From an uncultured Prevotellaceae bacterium (GTDB lineage: Bacteria; Bacteroidota; Bacteroidia; Bacteroidales; Muribaculaceae): a DNA stretch of 10,298 bases. The notes below the pieces were generated by a model, which saw nothing but the letters and a program-made list of their open reading frames with translations, did no database searches and was not told the origin of the DNA. Below are positions 1 through 6,478 of this stretch, in pieces. Every line of letters starts with the position of its first letter. Within the stretch, counting starts at the first letter, position 1. The translations under genes were made by a program, and so were the position numbers. Location: positions 1 through 10,298 of the forward strand of contig CALBLR010000502.1 of the NCBI GenBank assembly GCA_937896015.1. The letters run 5' to 3'.

Positions 1-525
1 GCCGAAACGCCTAAACACCTCGTCGATCATCGACAGCAGTTCGATTTCGTTAAACAGCGAGTCGCTGCCCACGATGTCGGCGTCGCACTGGTAAAATTCG
101 CGGTAGCGGCCCTTTTGCGGACGGTCGGCACGCCACACAGGCTGAATTTGGTAGCGCTTAAACGGGAACTGAATGTCGCTGCGGTGCTGCACCACATAGC
201 GCGCAAACGGCACTGTGAGGTCGTATCGCAATCCCTTTTCGCTGAGTTTGGGTATCAAGTGGATGTAGTCCTTCGACGCCAGAAGGTCGTCGGGAGCCTT
301 TGCCAGATAGTCGCCGCTGTTTAGAATCTTAAACAGCAGTTTGTCGCCCTCCTCGCCATATTTGCCCATCAGTGTCGACAGGTTTTCCATCGCAGGTGTT
401 TCTATCTGCTGAAATCCATAGAGCAGAAACACCTCTTTAATGGTGTTGAAAATATAATTCCTCTTCGCCATTTCAATGGGCGAAAAGTCTCTCGTTCCTT
501 TTGGAATCGAAGGTTTTTGTGCCAT
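1..525 (-). CDS. hisS: Histidyl-tRNA synthetase, N-terminal part (truncated by window edge)
   Basis: Charges tRNA-His with histidine in the cytosol (class II aminoacyl-tRNA synthetase). Reading leftward from the ATG at 523-525, 175 codons stay open to the window edge, so the C-terminal half lies outside. Visible family features are the N-terminal PKGTRDF segment (residues 8-14), the motif 1 region around IETPAME (41-47), [11 protein letters not shown] (99-109, the substrate-binding block typical of HisRS) and motif 2 from [10 protein letters not shown] through [12 protein letters not shown] (about 123-150). The ATG gives the usual HisRS N-terminus. No Shine-Dalgarno is evident. The gene follows the zinc peptidase on the same strand, but a terminator and a promoter-like box lie between them, so it is probably transcribed separately. 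Identity is firm from the motifs. Confidence 0.96.
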   Translation of the reverse strand, partial: MAQKPSIPKGTRDFSPIEMAKRNYIFNTIKEVFLLYGFQQIETPAMENLSTLMGKYGEEGDKLLFKILNSGDYLAKAPDDLLASKDYIHLIPKLSEKGLRYDLTVPFARYVVQHRSDIQFPFKRYQIQPVWRADRPQKGRYREFYQCDADIVGSDSLFNEIELLSMIDEVFRRFG

Positions 526-557
526 TTCTGTCTTAATGTTTTTATAATGTGTGGCCA

Positions 558-580
558 CATGCCGCCACTAAGGTGGCATG
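558..580. repeat. Imperfect inverted repeat in the hisS leader
   Basis: The arms CATGCC...GGCATG flank a short centre. Read on the plus strand they give about nine pairs, including one G-T, around the loop ACTAA. Read as the minus-strand transcript, the inner part can instead form GCCAC-CTTA-GTGGC. The repeat sits in the predicted 5' leader of hisS, roughly 33 bases before its ATG, and no U-run follows. It could be a leader hairpin or a protein site; no function is assigned. Confidence 0.35.
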
Positions 581-609
581 ATGCAGCCTGATTAGTATTA
601 TCGCAATTG

Positions 610-617
610 CAAAGTTA
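610..617 (-). promoter_or_regulatory. Possible -7 element for hisS
   Basis: The minus strand reads TAACTTTG here, an exact match to the Bacteroidota -7 consensus TAnnTTTG, directly after the T-run that ends the upstream peptidase gene. It would start transcription near 603 and give a leader of about 78 bases. No good TTG element is seen 19-20 bases upstream, which lowers confidence. Confidence 0.4.
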
Positions 618-618
618 C

Positions 619-641
619 AAAAAAAAGTGCAACCTTGGCAC
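619..641 (-). terminator. Likely intrinsic terminator of the zinc peptidase gene
   Basis: On the minus strand, one base past the TGA of the peptidase gene, a short GTGC...GCAC hairpin (627-641; it can be extended by two A-T pairs if one C is bulged) is followed by eight T residues (626 to 619). The stem is short but the U-run is strong and the position fits. Confidence 0.5.
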
Positions 642-642
642 A

Positions 643-1317
643 TCAGTCGCGCCGGTTGACAAACACCAGCAGATAGTAGACAAGCGTTGCCAGCGAGCCA
701 AGAGCAGCCACCACGTAGGTGTAGGCTGCGGCACGCAGAGCGTCGCGGGCATACTCGGTGGTCTGACCCTGAGTCAGACCCGAGCGGTCGAGCCACGCAA
801 TGGCGCGCCTGCTTGCATCAATCTCCACGGGCAGCGTCACAAAACTGAAGAGCGTGGTCAAGGCAAACAGTGCTATGCCCACGCCCATAATGGCGGGCAT
901 GGTCTGTATCAGCAGTATGCCTGCCAGCAAAATCCACGACACCCACTGTGAGGCAAACGCCACCATGGGCACCAACGCCGAACGCAGCCTAAGCGGGCCG
1001 TAGCCCACCGCGTGCTGCACGGCGTGGCCACACTCGTGGGCAGCAACGGCGGCGGCCGCGACACTGTTGACGGCATACACCCCGTCGCTCAGGTTCACAG
1101 TCTTGTCCTGCGGATTGAAGTAGTCCGACAGCATGCCGCTTGTACTCTTCACCGCCACATCGCTTATGCCGTTGTCATAAAGCATCTTGGCCGCCACATC
1201 GCGGCCGCTCATGCCATGGCCGATGGGAATCTTGGAGTAGCGTTCAAACTTTCTTTTAAGCGAACTTTGCACCGCATAGCTTGCAATGGCTATTGCAATA
1301 AAAATAAAGTAGATCAT
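643..1317 (-). CDS. Membrane zinc metallopeptidase, YugP family (Zn_peptidase_2)
   Basis: Predicted integral membrane metalloprotease of 224 aa; its substrate is unknown. The zinc site is HECGH at residues 94-98 (HExxH class). A conserved LPVEIDASRRA block at about 162-172 probably carries the further ligand, as in the YugP-like family. There is an N-terminal hydrophobic anchor (about residues 1-17), a central pair of membrane segments (about 122-162) and a C-terminal one (about 200-220). I chose the ATG at 1315-1317. An upstream TTG at 1324-1326 would add three residues, but ATG is more usual and fits the promoter-like box at 1356-1363. It is transcribed divergently from the lipoprotein gene and ends in a probable terminator, so it is likely monocistronic. 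Family assignment is firm, biological role is not. Confidence 0.88.
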   Translation of the reverse strand: MIYFIFIAIAIASYAVQSSLKRKFERYSKIPIGHGMSGRDVAAKMLYDNGISDVAVKSTSGMLSDYFNPQDKTVNLSDGVYAVNSVAAAAVAAHECGHAVQHAVGYGPLRLRSALVPMVAFASQWVSWILLAGILLIQTMPAIMGVGIALFALTTLFSFVTLPVEIDASRRAIAWLDRSGLTQGQTTEYARDALRAAAYTYVVAALGSLATLVYYLLVFVNRRD

Positions 1318-1355
1318 AATTGTCAATTTATAGCGTTCTGTGAGCTACTATGTAG

Positions 1356-1363
1356 CAAATATA
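1356..1363 (-). promoter_or_regulatory. -7 promoter element of the zinc peptidase gene
   Basis: The minus strand reads TATATTTG, an exact TAnnTTTG match. A TTTC-containing stretch lies near the expected -33 position. Transcription would start near 1349, leaving a leader of about 32 bases before the ATG at 1317. Confidence 0.5.
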
Positions 1364-1434
1364 ATGCCAAATGTGCGAGAAATCGTGCCGTTGGCTATGT
1401 TATTGTCGCAATTTACTCTAAATCCTGCAAAATA

Positions 1435-1466
1435 TTTGCCAGCACAGCCACTTTGTGATAAATTCG
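1435..1466 (+). promoter_or_regulatory. Candidate promoter of the lipoprotein gene
   Basis: TTTG at 1435-1438 is followed, after 20 bases, by TAAATTCG at 1459-1466, one mismatch from TAnnTTTG. Transcription would start near 1473, giving an A-rich leader of about 36 bases before the ATG at 1509. It lies in the 191-base divergent intergenic region shared with the zinc peptidase, which holds nothing else recognisable. Confidence 0.4.
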
Positions 1467-1508
1467 CAAGTGATAAAAAACAAAACAAAATTCAAAACAA
1501 CAGAGATT

Positions 1509-2108
1509 ATGAAAAAGATTATTCTTCTCTTAGCCGCAACGGCCTCTATTGCAATGGTGTCGTGCGGCAATGCCGACAAGGCTGGCAGCGAGGCCGACTC
1601 TGCCGCCACCGATTCAACTGCTGCCGAGGCAGCCGTGGCCGACACCATCTCGGCCGAAGACTTCCAGTCGCAGCTCGATGAGCTTGTGGCTGCCAAGGAC
1701 ACCGCCGGCATCACCGCCCTGCTCAAAAAGAGCCAGGCCACCATCAGCAGCTATGCTGGCAACAGCGACGCCGTGAAGCAGTATGTGGAAAAGGTGCAGA
1801 AGGCCATCGACAAAAACGCCAAGGCCATCAATGTGATCTATCCCTCGTTCACCGAAATCGCAAAGAAAGCTGTGGCACTGCCAAGCGAAGTGGCAGAAAC
1901 TGCCGAGAAAGCCGGCAAACAGCTCGTTGACAGCGCCAAGAGCGCAACCAAGCGCAAGGTGGAGAGCGACGTTAACGCCGCCAAGACGAAGACCGCCGAG
2001 GCAGTGAACGCTGCCGAAAACGAGGCCAAAAAGAAGGCCAACGAGAAAATAGAGAACGCTCAGAAAAGCCAACGACGCCGTCAACAAGGCGGCAAGCGAC
2101 GTGGCTAA
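1509..2108 (+). CDS. Ala/Lys-rich lipoprotein of unknown function, apparently frameshifted near its 3' end
   Basis: I do not recognise a named family. The ATG at 1509 gives MKKIILLLAATASIAMVSC, a lipoprotein signal with the acylated cysteine at residue 19. A frame continuing upstream to a GTG at 1455 would place 18 residues before this signal and is rejected. After the cysteine comes an acidic Ala/Ser/Thr linker (about 20-45), a predicted globular or helical part (about 46-120), then a long Ala/Lys/Glu-rich amphipathic helix with charged repeats (from about 130). As written the protein has 199 aa and its last 13 residues switch abruptly to an Arg/Gln/Gly-rich tail. Dropping one A from the A4 run at 2064-2067 instead continues the helical pattern (ANDAVNKAASDVAKKLKLN) to a TAA at 2125-2127, for 205 aa. 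The protein is probably tethered to the outer or inner membrane facing the periplasm; its role is unknown. Confidence 0.75.
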   Translation: MKKIILLLAATASIAMVSCGNADKAGSEADSAATDSTAAEAAVADTISAEDFQSQLDELVAAKDTAGITALLKKSQATISSYAGNSDAVKQYVEKVQKAIDKNAKAINVIYPSFTEIAKKAVALPSEVAETAEKAGKQLVDSAKSATKRKVESDVNAAKTKTAEAVNAAENEAKKKANEKIENAQKSQRRRQQGGKRRG

Positions 2109-2154
2109 GAAACTGAAACTTAACTAACGGCGGCATCATATATAAAGCAAACAC

Positions 2155-2190
2155 AAAGGGACTGCGGCTATTTTACGCAGCCCTTTTTTT
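2155..2190 (+). terminator. Intrinsic terminator of the lipoprotein gene
   Basis: GGG-A-CTGCG (2158-2166, one bulged A) pairs with CGCAGCCC (2176-2183) around a nine-base loop, followed by seven T residues (2184-2190). A preceding AAA can extend the stem into the T-run. It is placed 28 to 47 bases after the two candidate stop codons. Confidence 0.88.
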
Positions 2191-2213
2191 ATTGCGCCAT
2201 TTTTAGCCTACAA

Positions 2214-2247
2214 TCAAGGCCAAAGTTAAAATGGAATATGGCCTTGA
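2214..2247. repeat. Perfect 8-bp inverted repeat upstream of the addB promoter
   Basis: TCAAGGCC (2214-2221) and GGCCTTGA (2240-2247) are exact inverted copies separated by 18 bases. They lie between the lipoprotein terminator and the TTG element at 2260. The spacing (26 bases centre to centre) could suit a dimeric regulator, but no regulator is identified and chance remains possible. Confidence 0.4.
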
Positions 2248-2259
2248 GTGCATGTGGAC

Positions 2260-2290
2260 TTGCGGGTTAAGTGATTTTGGCTTATATTTG
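2260..2290 (+). promoter_or_regulatory. Promoter of the addB-rlmH operon
   Basis: TTG at 2260-2262, a 20-base spacer, then TATATTTG at 2283-2290, an exact match to the Bacteroidota TAnnTTTG element. Predicted start is near 2297, leaving a leader of about 66 bases to the ATG at 2363. Its position argues against translation starting at the upstream in-frame ATG at 2231. Confidence 0.6.
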
Positions 2291-2362
2291 TTTTGTGGTT
2301 GCTGCCTGCGATTGATGTGGACGGCTGAATACCAACACTTAAAGCATTTTGACAATAAAAAG

Positions 2363-5300
2363 ATGAAACGAAATCACACACCCTTTCTGCAACAGGTGGC
2401 AAGCTACTATGGTGGCAAAAGCGGCCTGGCCGACTACTGCTTCGTGTTCCCAAACAGGCGCAGCAGCCAGTTTTTTGCAAAATACCTTGATGAGGCACAG
2501 GCTGAAGCAGCGGCACCGGTGATGCAGCCACATCTGACCACCATCAGCGACTTTGTGGCCGATGTGGCCGAAGAGGTTACCCCAAACTCGGTGGAGGCGC
2601 TGTTTTTGCTGCACAAGGCCTACACACAGCTTAGCGGCAATGCCGACTACCCTTTTGACAAGTTCGTGTATTGGGGTAGTGTGATATTGAGCGACTTCAA
2701 CGATGTGGACATGTATCTGGTGAATCCAAAGGAGATTTTCACCAACATCAAGGAATACAAGGAAATTTCCACCGACTTCCTGCCACAGGAGCTTAAGGAT
2801 GAGCTGAGGCAATATATCAACATTCCCGATTCGGGTGGCGACGACGATTCGTTTTGGCGGCAATATGAGGCCGACCCCACCGGCAACGACGGCGAGGTGA
2901 AGCGCAACTACCTGCGACTGTGGCAGCAACTGCTGCCGCTGTATGAGCGGTTTAACTCACTGCTGGCCAGCCAGCAACTGAGCTACACTGGCAAGACCTA
3001 CCGCGACGCCGCGCTGCGGCTGGCTGGCGGAAACAATCCACTGCCTTACGACCGGTATGTGTTTGTGGGCTTCAACGTGCTCAGCAACTGCGAGCTGCTG
3101 ATGTTCAACAGCCTAAAGAAGCAGGGACTTGCCGACTTCTTTTGGGACCACTCGTGGCCTGCAATGGGCAATAGCAGCAACTTGGCTACGAGGTTCATAT
3201 CAAAATACATTAATGACTTTCATGAGCCGGCCGACTTCAAGGTCGATGCGGTGACCGATTGGCCGCAAATCGAGACAGTGGCAGTGCCGTCGAACTTCGG
3301 CCAGACCAAATATGCATTCAGCATTGTAGACCATCTTGTGGATGGAAAACTTACTGACCCGGACAACGCCATCAACACAGCCATTGTGCTGCCCGATGAA
3401 AACCTGTTTACACCGCTTGTGAACTCGATAAGCAGCAAGGTGAAGAGTGTGAATGTGACGCTGGGCTACCCGCTGCGCAATGCCGATGTGGTGTCGCTGA
3501 TGCACACGGTGGCCAAGATGCACAAGCAGGCTTCGAAAGGCCCTGCCGGGTGGACGTTCTACCGCGACGACGTGCGCAATGTGCTGTCGCACCCCATTGT
3601 GAAGGCAGCTTTTGGTTCTGAAGTCATAGCTGTGAGCGAAGCGGTGGACAACAGTAACGAATTCCGCGTACCTGAGGCCACGTTCGCCGGAATGCCCAAC
3701 TTGAAGCCTTTGTTCAGTACCATAAGCCTAAACACTGGTGTGGAAGGAGTCAAGAGCCACATCGACCACCTGATGGAATTTGTTGACAAGCTTAACGCTG
3801 CCATAATTGGCCGGCAAAGTGCCGCGGCCACTGACGATGACGGCGACGATGATGCGAATAAGTGTGTGCCGCTGCAAAGCGCGTTTATCGCGCAATACAA
3901 GCTGGTGCTGCAGCAGGTGAAGGACTGCATTGGCCGCTATGGAGTGCCCATGTGCGAGTCCACGGTGTTTTATCTCACCGACCGCTTGGCTGGCAGTCAC
4001 ACGATTCCGTTTGAGGGCGAGCCGCTGCACGGACTCCAGATAATGGGTATGCTTGAAACCCGCTGCCTCGACTTCGACAATCTGATAATACTGTCGGTAA
4101 ACGAGCGAGTGTTTCCCCGACGCCATGCGGCGAAGACGTTTATTGCCAACAGTCTGCGACACCACTTTGGCATGGCCTCGGTTGAGCATCAGGAGTCGAT
4201 GTCGAGCTACTACTTCTACCGTCTGCTGGCACGGGCGCACAGGGTGTATTTGCTTTATGACTCAAGTGCTCAGGCCATGGGTTCGGGCGAGCCGTCGCGC
4301 TACATAGCCCAAATTGAAAAGGTGTATTGCCAGCCAATCGTCCACAAGGTGGTCAACTGCCAGCTGACTCCGGCCGAGGACTACACTCTGAAGGTGGGCA
4401 AAGACGAAGCATGCCTGACGAAGATTGCCGCATATTCGGCCAGCGGCGACGCAGCCGCCTACTTGTCGGCAAGCTCCATCAACCAGTATGTGGACTGCCC
4501 GCTGAAGTTCTATTTGCACCACATTCAAGGACTCGACGACAACACTCCGGGCGGCGACTTTATGGATGCCAGCACGCTTGGCACAATTGTGCACGATTCG
4601 CTGCAGGAACTCTACTACCCCAGCAGCGTTAACGGCACCGACGAGCCCGAGCACCCCGTAAAGCCCTATAAAGTGACTGCGGAAATGATAGCCGACTTCA
4701 AGAAGACCAAGCTCGACGGTGTGGTCTACCGTAACATAATAAAGACCTATCTGCACGACGAGGGTTCAAATGCTCCGCTCACGGGCGATGCGAAAATATT
4801 GAAAGTCACCATTTCGCAACTCATCGAAAACGCACTTAACCACGACATTGAGCTGCTGAAGCAGACGGAGGCCGGACACTTCACCGTGCTTGAGTGTGAG
4901 GTGCCAAGCCGACTCAAGCTAAGCATGAATGGGACAGAATTTAATTTCTATTACCGCGCCGACCGCATCGACCGTATTGGCGACAGCGGCCCTGTGAGGA
5001 TTGTAGACTATAAAACTGGTGGCGATGCCACAGAGTTTAGCAGCATCGATGAGCTGTTTGAAAACAAGGCTGGCAGCAAGCGTCCGCATGCCATTCTGCA
5101 GCTGCTGCTCTATAGCATTGCATGGCATCAGGAGCATCCTGACGATAATGTAGAACCGGTGATTTACAAACTGCGCGACATGAGCGTGGCCGGCGTGGCA
5201 TTTAAGCCCAAACGCGGCGACATCACCAATCACCCGCAGGGACAGGTGTCGCTAAGCAGCCTGAGCGATGATGATAAGGGCAACATGCTGGGAGAATTTA

Positions 5301-5437
5301 AGGAGGCGCTGGGCAACCGCATTGCGTCGCTGCAAAGTCCAGAGCAGCAGTTCATGCAATGCCCCGAAAAGTCCTCATTGTGCAACTATTGCCGCTTCAA
5401 CGACCTGTGCAAGCGCAAACCAGTAGCAAAATATTAA
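2363..5437 (+). CDS. addB: AddB-type PD-(D/E)XK nuclease with inactivated helicase domain (double-strand break repair)
   Basis: Predicted 1024-aa subunit of an AddAB-like helicase-nuclease that resects double-strand breaks for RecA-dependent repair. The N-terminal part resembles a UvrD-like helicase core, but the Walker A position reads FPNRRSSQFF (residues 29-38) without GK, so ATP hydrolysis is not expected. The C-terminal RecB-family nuclease is complete: GTIVH with H744, DRIDRI with D867 and D870, DYKTG with D882 and K884, and QLLLY with Q913 and Y917. Cysteines C712, C1007, C1010 and C1016 (spacing CX2CX5C at the end) match the 4Fe-4S cluster that pins AddB nucleases together; C1000 is extra. 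The frame is open back to an ATG at 2231, but the promoter and the family N-terminus favour 2363. No addA partner is in the window. rlmH follows after 10 bases, so the two are likely one operon. Confidence 0.87.
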   Translation: MKRNHTPFLQQVASYYGGKSGLADYCFVFPNRRSSQFFAKYLDEAQAEAAAPVMQPHLTTISDFVADVAEEVTPNSVEALFLLHKAYTQLSGNADYPFDKFVYWGSVILSDFNDVDMYLVNPKEIFTNIKEYKEISTDFLPQELKDELRQYINIPDSGGDDDSFWRQYEADPTGNDGEVKRNYLRLWQQLLPLYERFNSLLASQQLSYTGKTYRDAALRLAGGNNPLPYDRYVFVGFNVLSNCELLMFNSLKKQGLADFFWDHSWPAMGNSSNLATRFISKYINDFHEPADFKVDAVTDWPQIETVAVPSNFGQTKYAFSIVDHLVDGKLTDPDNAINTAIVLPDENLFTPLVNSISSKVKSVNVTLGYPLRNADVVSLMHTVAKMHKQASKGPAGWTFYRDDVRNVLSHPIVKAAFGSEVIAVSEAVDNSNEFRVPEATFAGMPNLKPLFSTISLNTGVEGVKSHIDHLMEFVDKLNAAIIGRQSAAATDDDGDDDANKCVPLQSAFIAQYKLVLQQVKDCIGRYGVPMCESTVFYLTDRLAGSHTIPFEGEPLHGLQIMGMLETRCLDFDNLIILSVNERVFPRRHAAKTFIANSLRHHFGMASVEHQESMSSYYFYRLLARAHRVYLLYDSSAQAMGSGEPSRYIAQIEKVYCQPIVHKVVNCQLTPAEDYTLKVGKDEACLTKIAAYSASGDAAAYLSASSINQYVDCPLKFYLHHIQGLDDNTPGGDFMDASTLGTIVHDSLQELYYPSSVNGTDEPEHPVKPYKVTAEMIADFKKTKLDGVVYRNIIKTYLHDEGSNAPLTGDAKILKVTISQLIENALNHDIELLKQTEAGHFTVLECEVPSRLKLSMNGTEFNFYYRADRIDRIGDSGPVRIVDYKTGGDATEFSSIDELFENKAGSKRPHAILQLLLYSIAWHQEHPDDNVEPVIYKLRDMSVAGVAFKPKRGDITNHPQGQVSLSSLSDDDKGNMLGEFKEALGNRIASLQSPEQQFMQCPEKSSLCNYCRFNDLCKRKPVAKY

Positions 5438-5447
5438 GGAAAAGCAA

Positions 5448-5921
5448 ATGAAGATAGTTTTGGCAGTGGTGGGCAAGACCACCAACGGATATCTTAGGCA
5501 GGGTATTGACGAATACGCGTCAAGGCTCTCGCACTACATTCCGTTTTCAATTGAGTATATCGACGATGTGAAAAACACCCGCAACCTCAGCGAGCAGCAG
5601 CAAAAAACGGCCGAGGGGAAAAGCATACTCGCCATGCTCGACAAGGGCGACTATGTGGTGCTGCTCGACGAGCACGGCAAGGAGTTCACCTCGGTGCAGT
5701 TTTCGAAACACATTGAGAAGCGCATGGCCTCGGGCGCAAGGCGCATGGTGCTGGTGGTGGGCGGCCCCTACGGGTTTAGCCAGGATGTGTATGGACGCGC
5801 CAACGAACTGCTGTCGCTGTCGAAGATGACGTTTCCACACGAAATGATAAGGCTCATCTTCACCGAGCAGCTCTATCGGGCAATGACCATCATTAATCAC
5901 GAGCCATACCACCACGAGTGA
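5448..5921 (+). CDS. rlmH: 23S rRNA (pseudouridine-1915-N3)-methyltransferase
   Basis: Methylates pseudouridine 1915 in helix 69 of 23S rRNA on assembled 70S ribosomes, using S-adenosylmethionine; a small SPOUT-fold dimer. The 157 aa match the usual length. Hallmarks are the LLDEHGKEF segment (72-80), the SAM-binding GGPYGF loop (105-110) and the highly conserved C-terminal knot region from LSLSKMTFPH (122-131) through LIFTEQLYRA (136-145) to the terminal EPYHHE. The start follows an AAGGA sequence at 5436-5440 that overlaps the addB stop and sits 7 bases before the ATG, one of the few clear Shine-Dalgarno sites here, which supports translation from an addB-rlmH message. Its TGA is only 4 bases from the stop of the converging vsr gene, leaving no room for an intrinsic terminator between them. 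Confidence 0.97.
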   Translation: MKIVLAVVGKTTNGYLRQGIDEYASRLSHYIPFSIEYIDDVKNTRNLSEQQQKTAEGKSILAMLDKGDYVVLLDEHGKEFTSVQFSKHIEKRMASGARRMVLVVGGPYGFSQDVYGRANELLSLSKMTFPHEMIRLIFTEQLYRAMTIINHEPYHHE

Positions 5922-5925
5922 GACG

Positions 5926-6429
5926 TCACAGCTTGCGCCCGTGGTAGCCCACTCGCGGCTCGGCGGCTTGTGTAGTGGTGGATTCGCCGGCTGACGCGTA
6001 GTTTTTAATCAGCAGGCGGCTGAGTGTGATTTCAAGGTTGAGCAGTGTGGCATTGCGGCGCTTGGGCGTGAGCTCGCACTCCCAGATGCGAACAACGTGC
6101 CACCCCAGCAAGCGCAGCACCACGGCTTCTTTGGCATCGCGGCGGCGGTTGCGCTCAATTTTTTCGCGCCAAAAGGCGGTGTTGGTCTTGGGCAGCCTGT
6201 AGTGGCTACAGCCATCGTGCCCATGCCAGAAGCAGCCGTTCACCATTATCACTGTGCGGTATTTCTTCAGCACAATGTCGGGCTTGCCTGGCAGTCCCTT
6301 CACATGCAGCCTATAACGAAACCCGTGCGCAAACAAGTATTTGCGCACGAGCATTTCAGGTTTCGTGTCGACTGCGCGGATATGTGCCATGCATGTGTGA
6401 CGCTGCTCTGGGGTGAGTTTGTCGGCCAT
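5926..6429 (-). CDS. vsr: Very short patch repair (Vsr) endonuclease
   Basis: Nicks 5' of the T in T:G mismatches that arise when 5-methylcytosine deaminates, starting very short patch repair. The 167-aa protein has the full Vsr pattern: the LTPEQRHTCMAHIRAVDT start that resembles the usual RSxNMxxIxxxDT, LPGKPDIV with D51, GCFWHGHDGC with H69, H71 and C74, FWREKIERNRRRD with D98, and the LGWHVVRIWECEL segment with C118. These cover the catalytic Asp/His set and zinc ligands known for E. coli Vsr. The C-terminus carries about 25 extra polar residues of unknown role. The gene lies 49 bases after the superoxide reductase gene on the same strand, with no clear promoter or terminator between, so co-transcription is possible. 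No Dcm-type cytosine methyltransferase is in the window. Confidence 0.94.
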   Translation of the reverse strand: MADKLTPEQRHTCMAHIRAVDTKPEMLVRKYLFAHGFRYRLHVKGLPGKPDIVLKKYRTVIMVNGCFWHGHDGCSHYRLPKTNTAFWREKIERNRRRDAKEAVVLRLLGWHVVRIWECELTPKRRNATLLNLEITLSRLLIKNYASAGESTTTQAAEPRVGYHGRKL

Positions 6430-6478
6430 CAGCGTAATGCGTTGCTATTGTTGCACATATCCATTGCAGTATAGACCG

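Noticed and set aside
551..558. GTGGCCAC palindrome in the hisS leader.
   Set aside because: An isolated 8-bp palindrome is common by chance; it adds nothing beyond the neighbouring inverted repeat.
2064..2070. Programmed ribosomal frameshift signal in the lipoprotein gene.
   Set aside because: The needed shift is +1, there is no recognised slippery heptamer or stop codon at the site, and a one-base indel in the A run explains it more simply.
2221..2228. TAACTTTG on the minus strand, an exact -7 consensus match upstream of addB.
   Set aside because: No TTG element at the right distance and no gene downstream on that strand; it would only point into the lipoprotein terminator.
2231..2362. 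In-frame ATG at 2231 that would add 44 residues to AddB.
   Set aside because: The added residues are Cys/Trp-rich and unlike the family N-terminus, and the best promoter (2260-2290) lies inside this stretch, so the ATG would usually not be transcribed.
3826..3858. Asp-rich run inside AddB, considered as a possible insertion or low-complexity repeat.
   Set aside because: It is short, in frame and lies in a variable linker region, with the flanking domains intact.
3728..4240. Open frame on the minus strand inside addB.
   Set aside because: It is antisense to a conserved coding region with strong codon bias on the other strand, and its product shows no recognisable motif.
6097..6474. Open frame on the plus strand opposite vsr.
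   Set aside because: It lies almost wholly antisense to a well-supported gene, shows no family signature and has no start signals.
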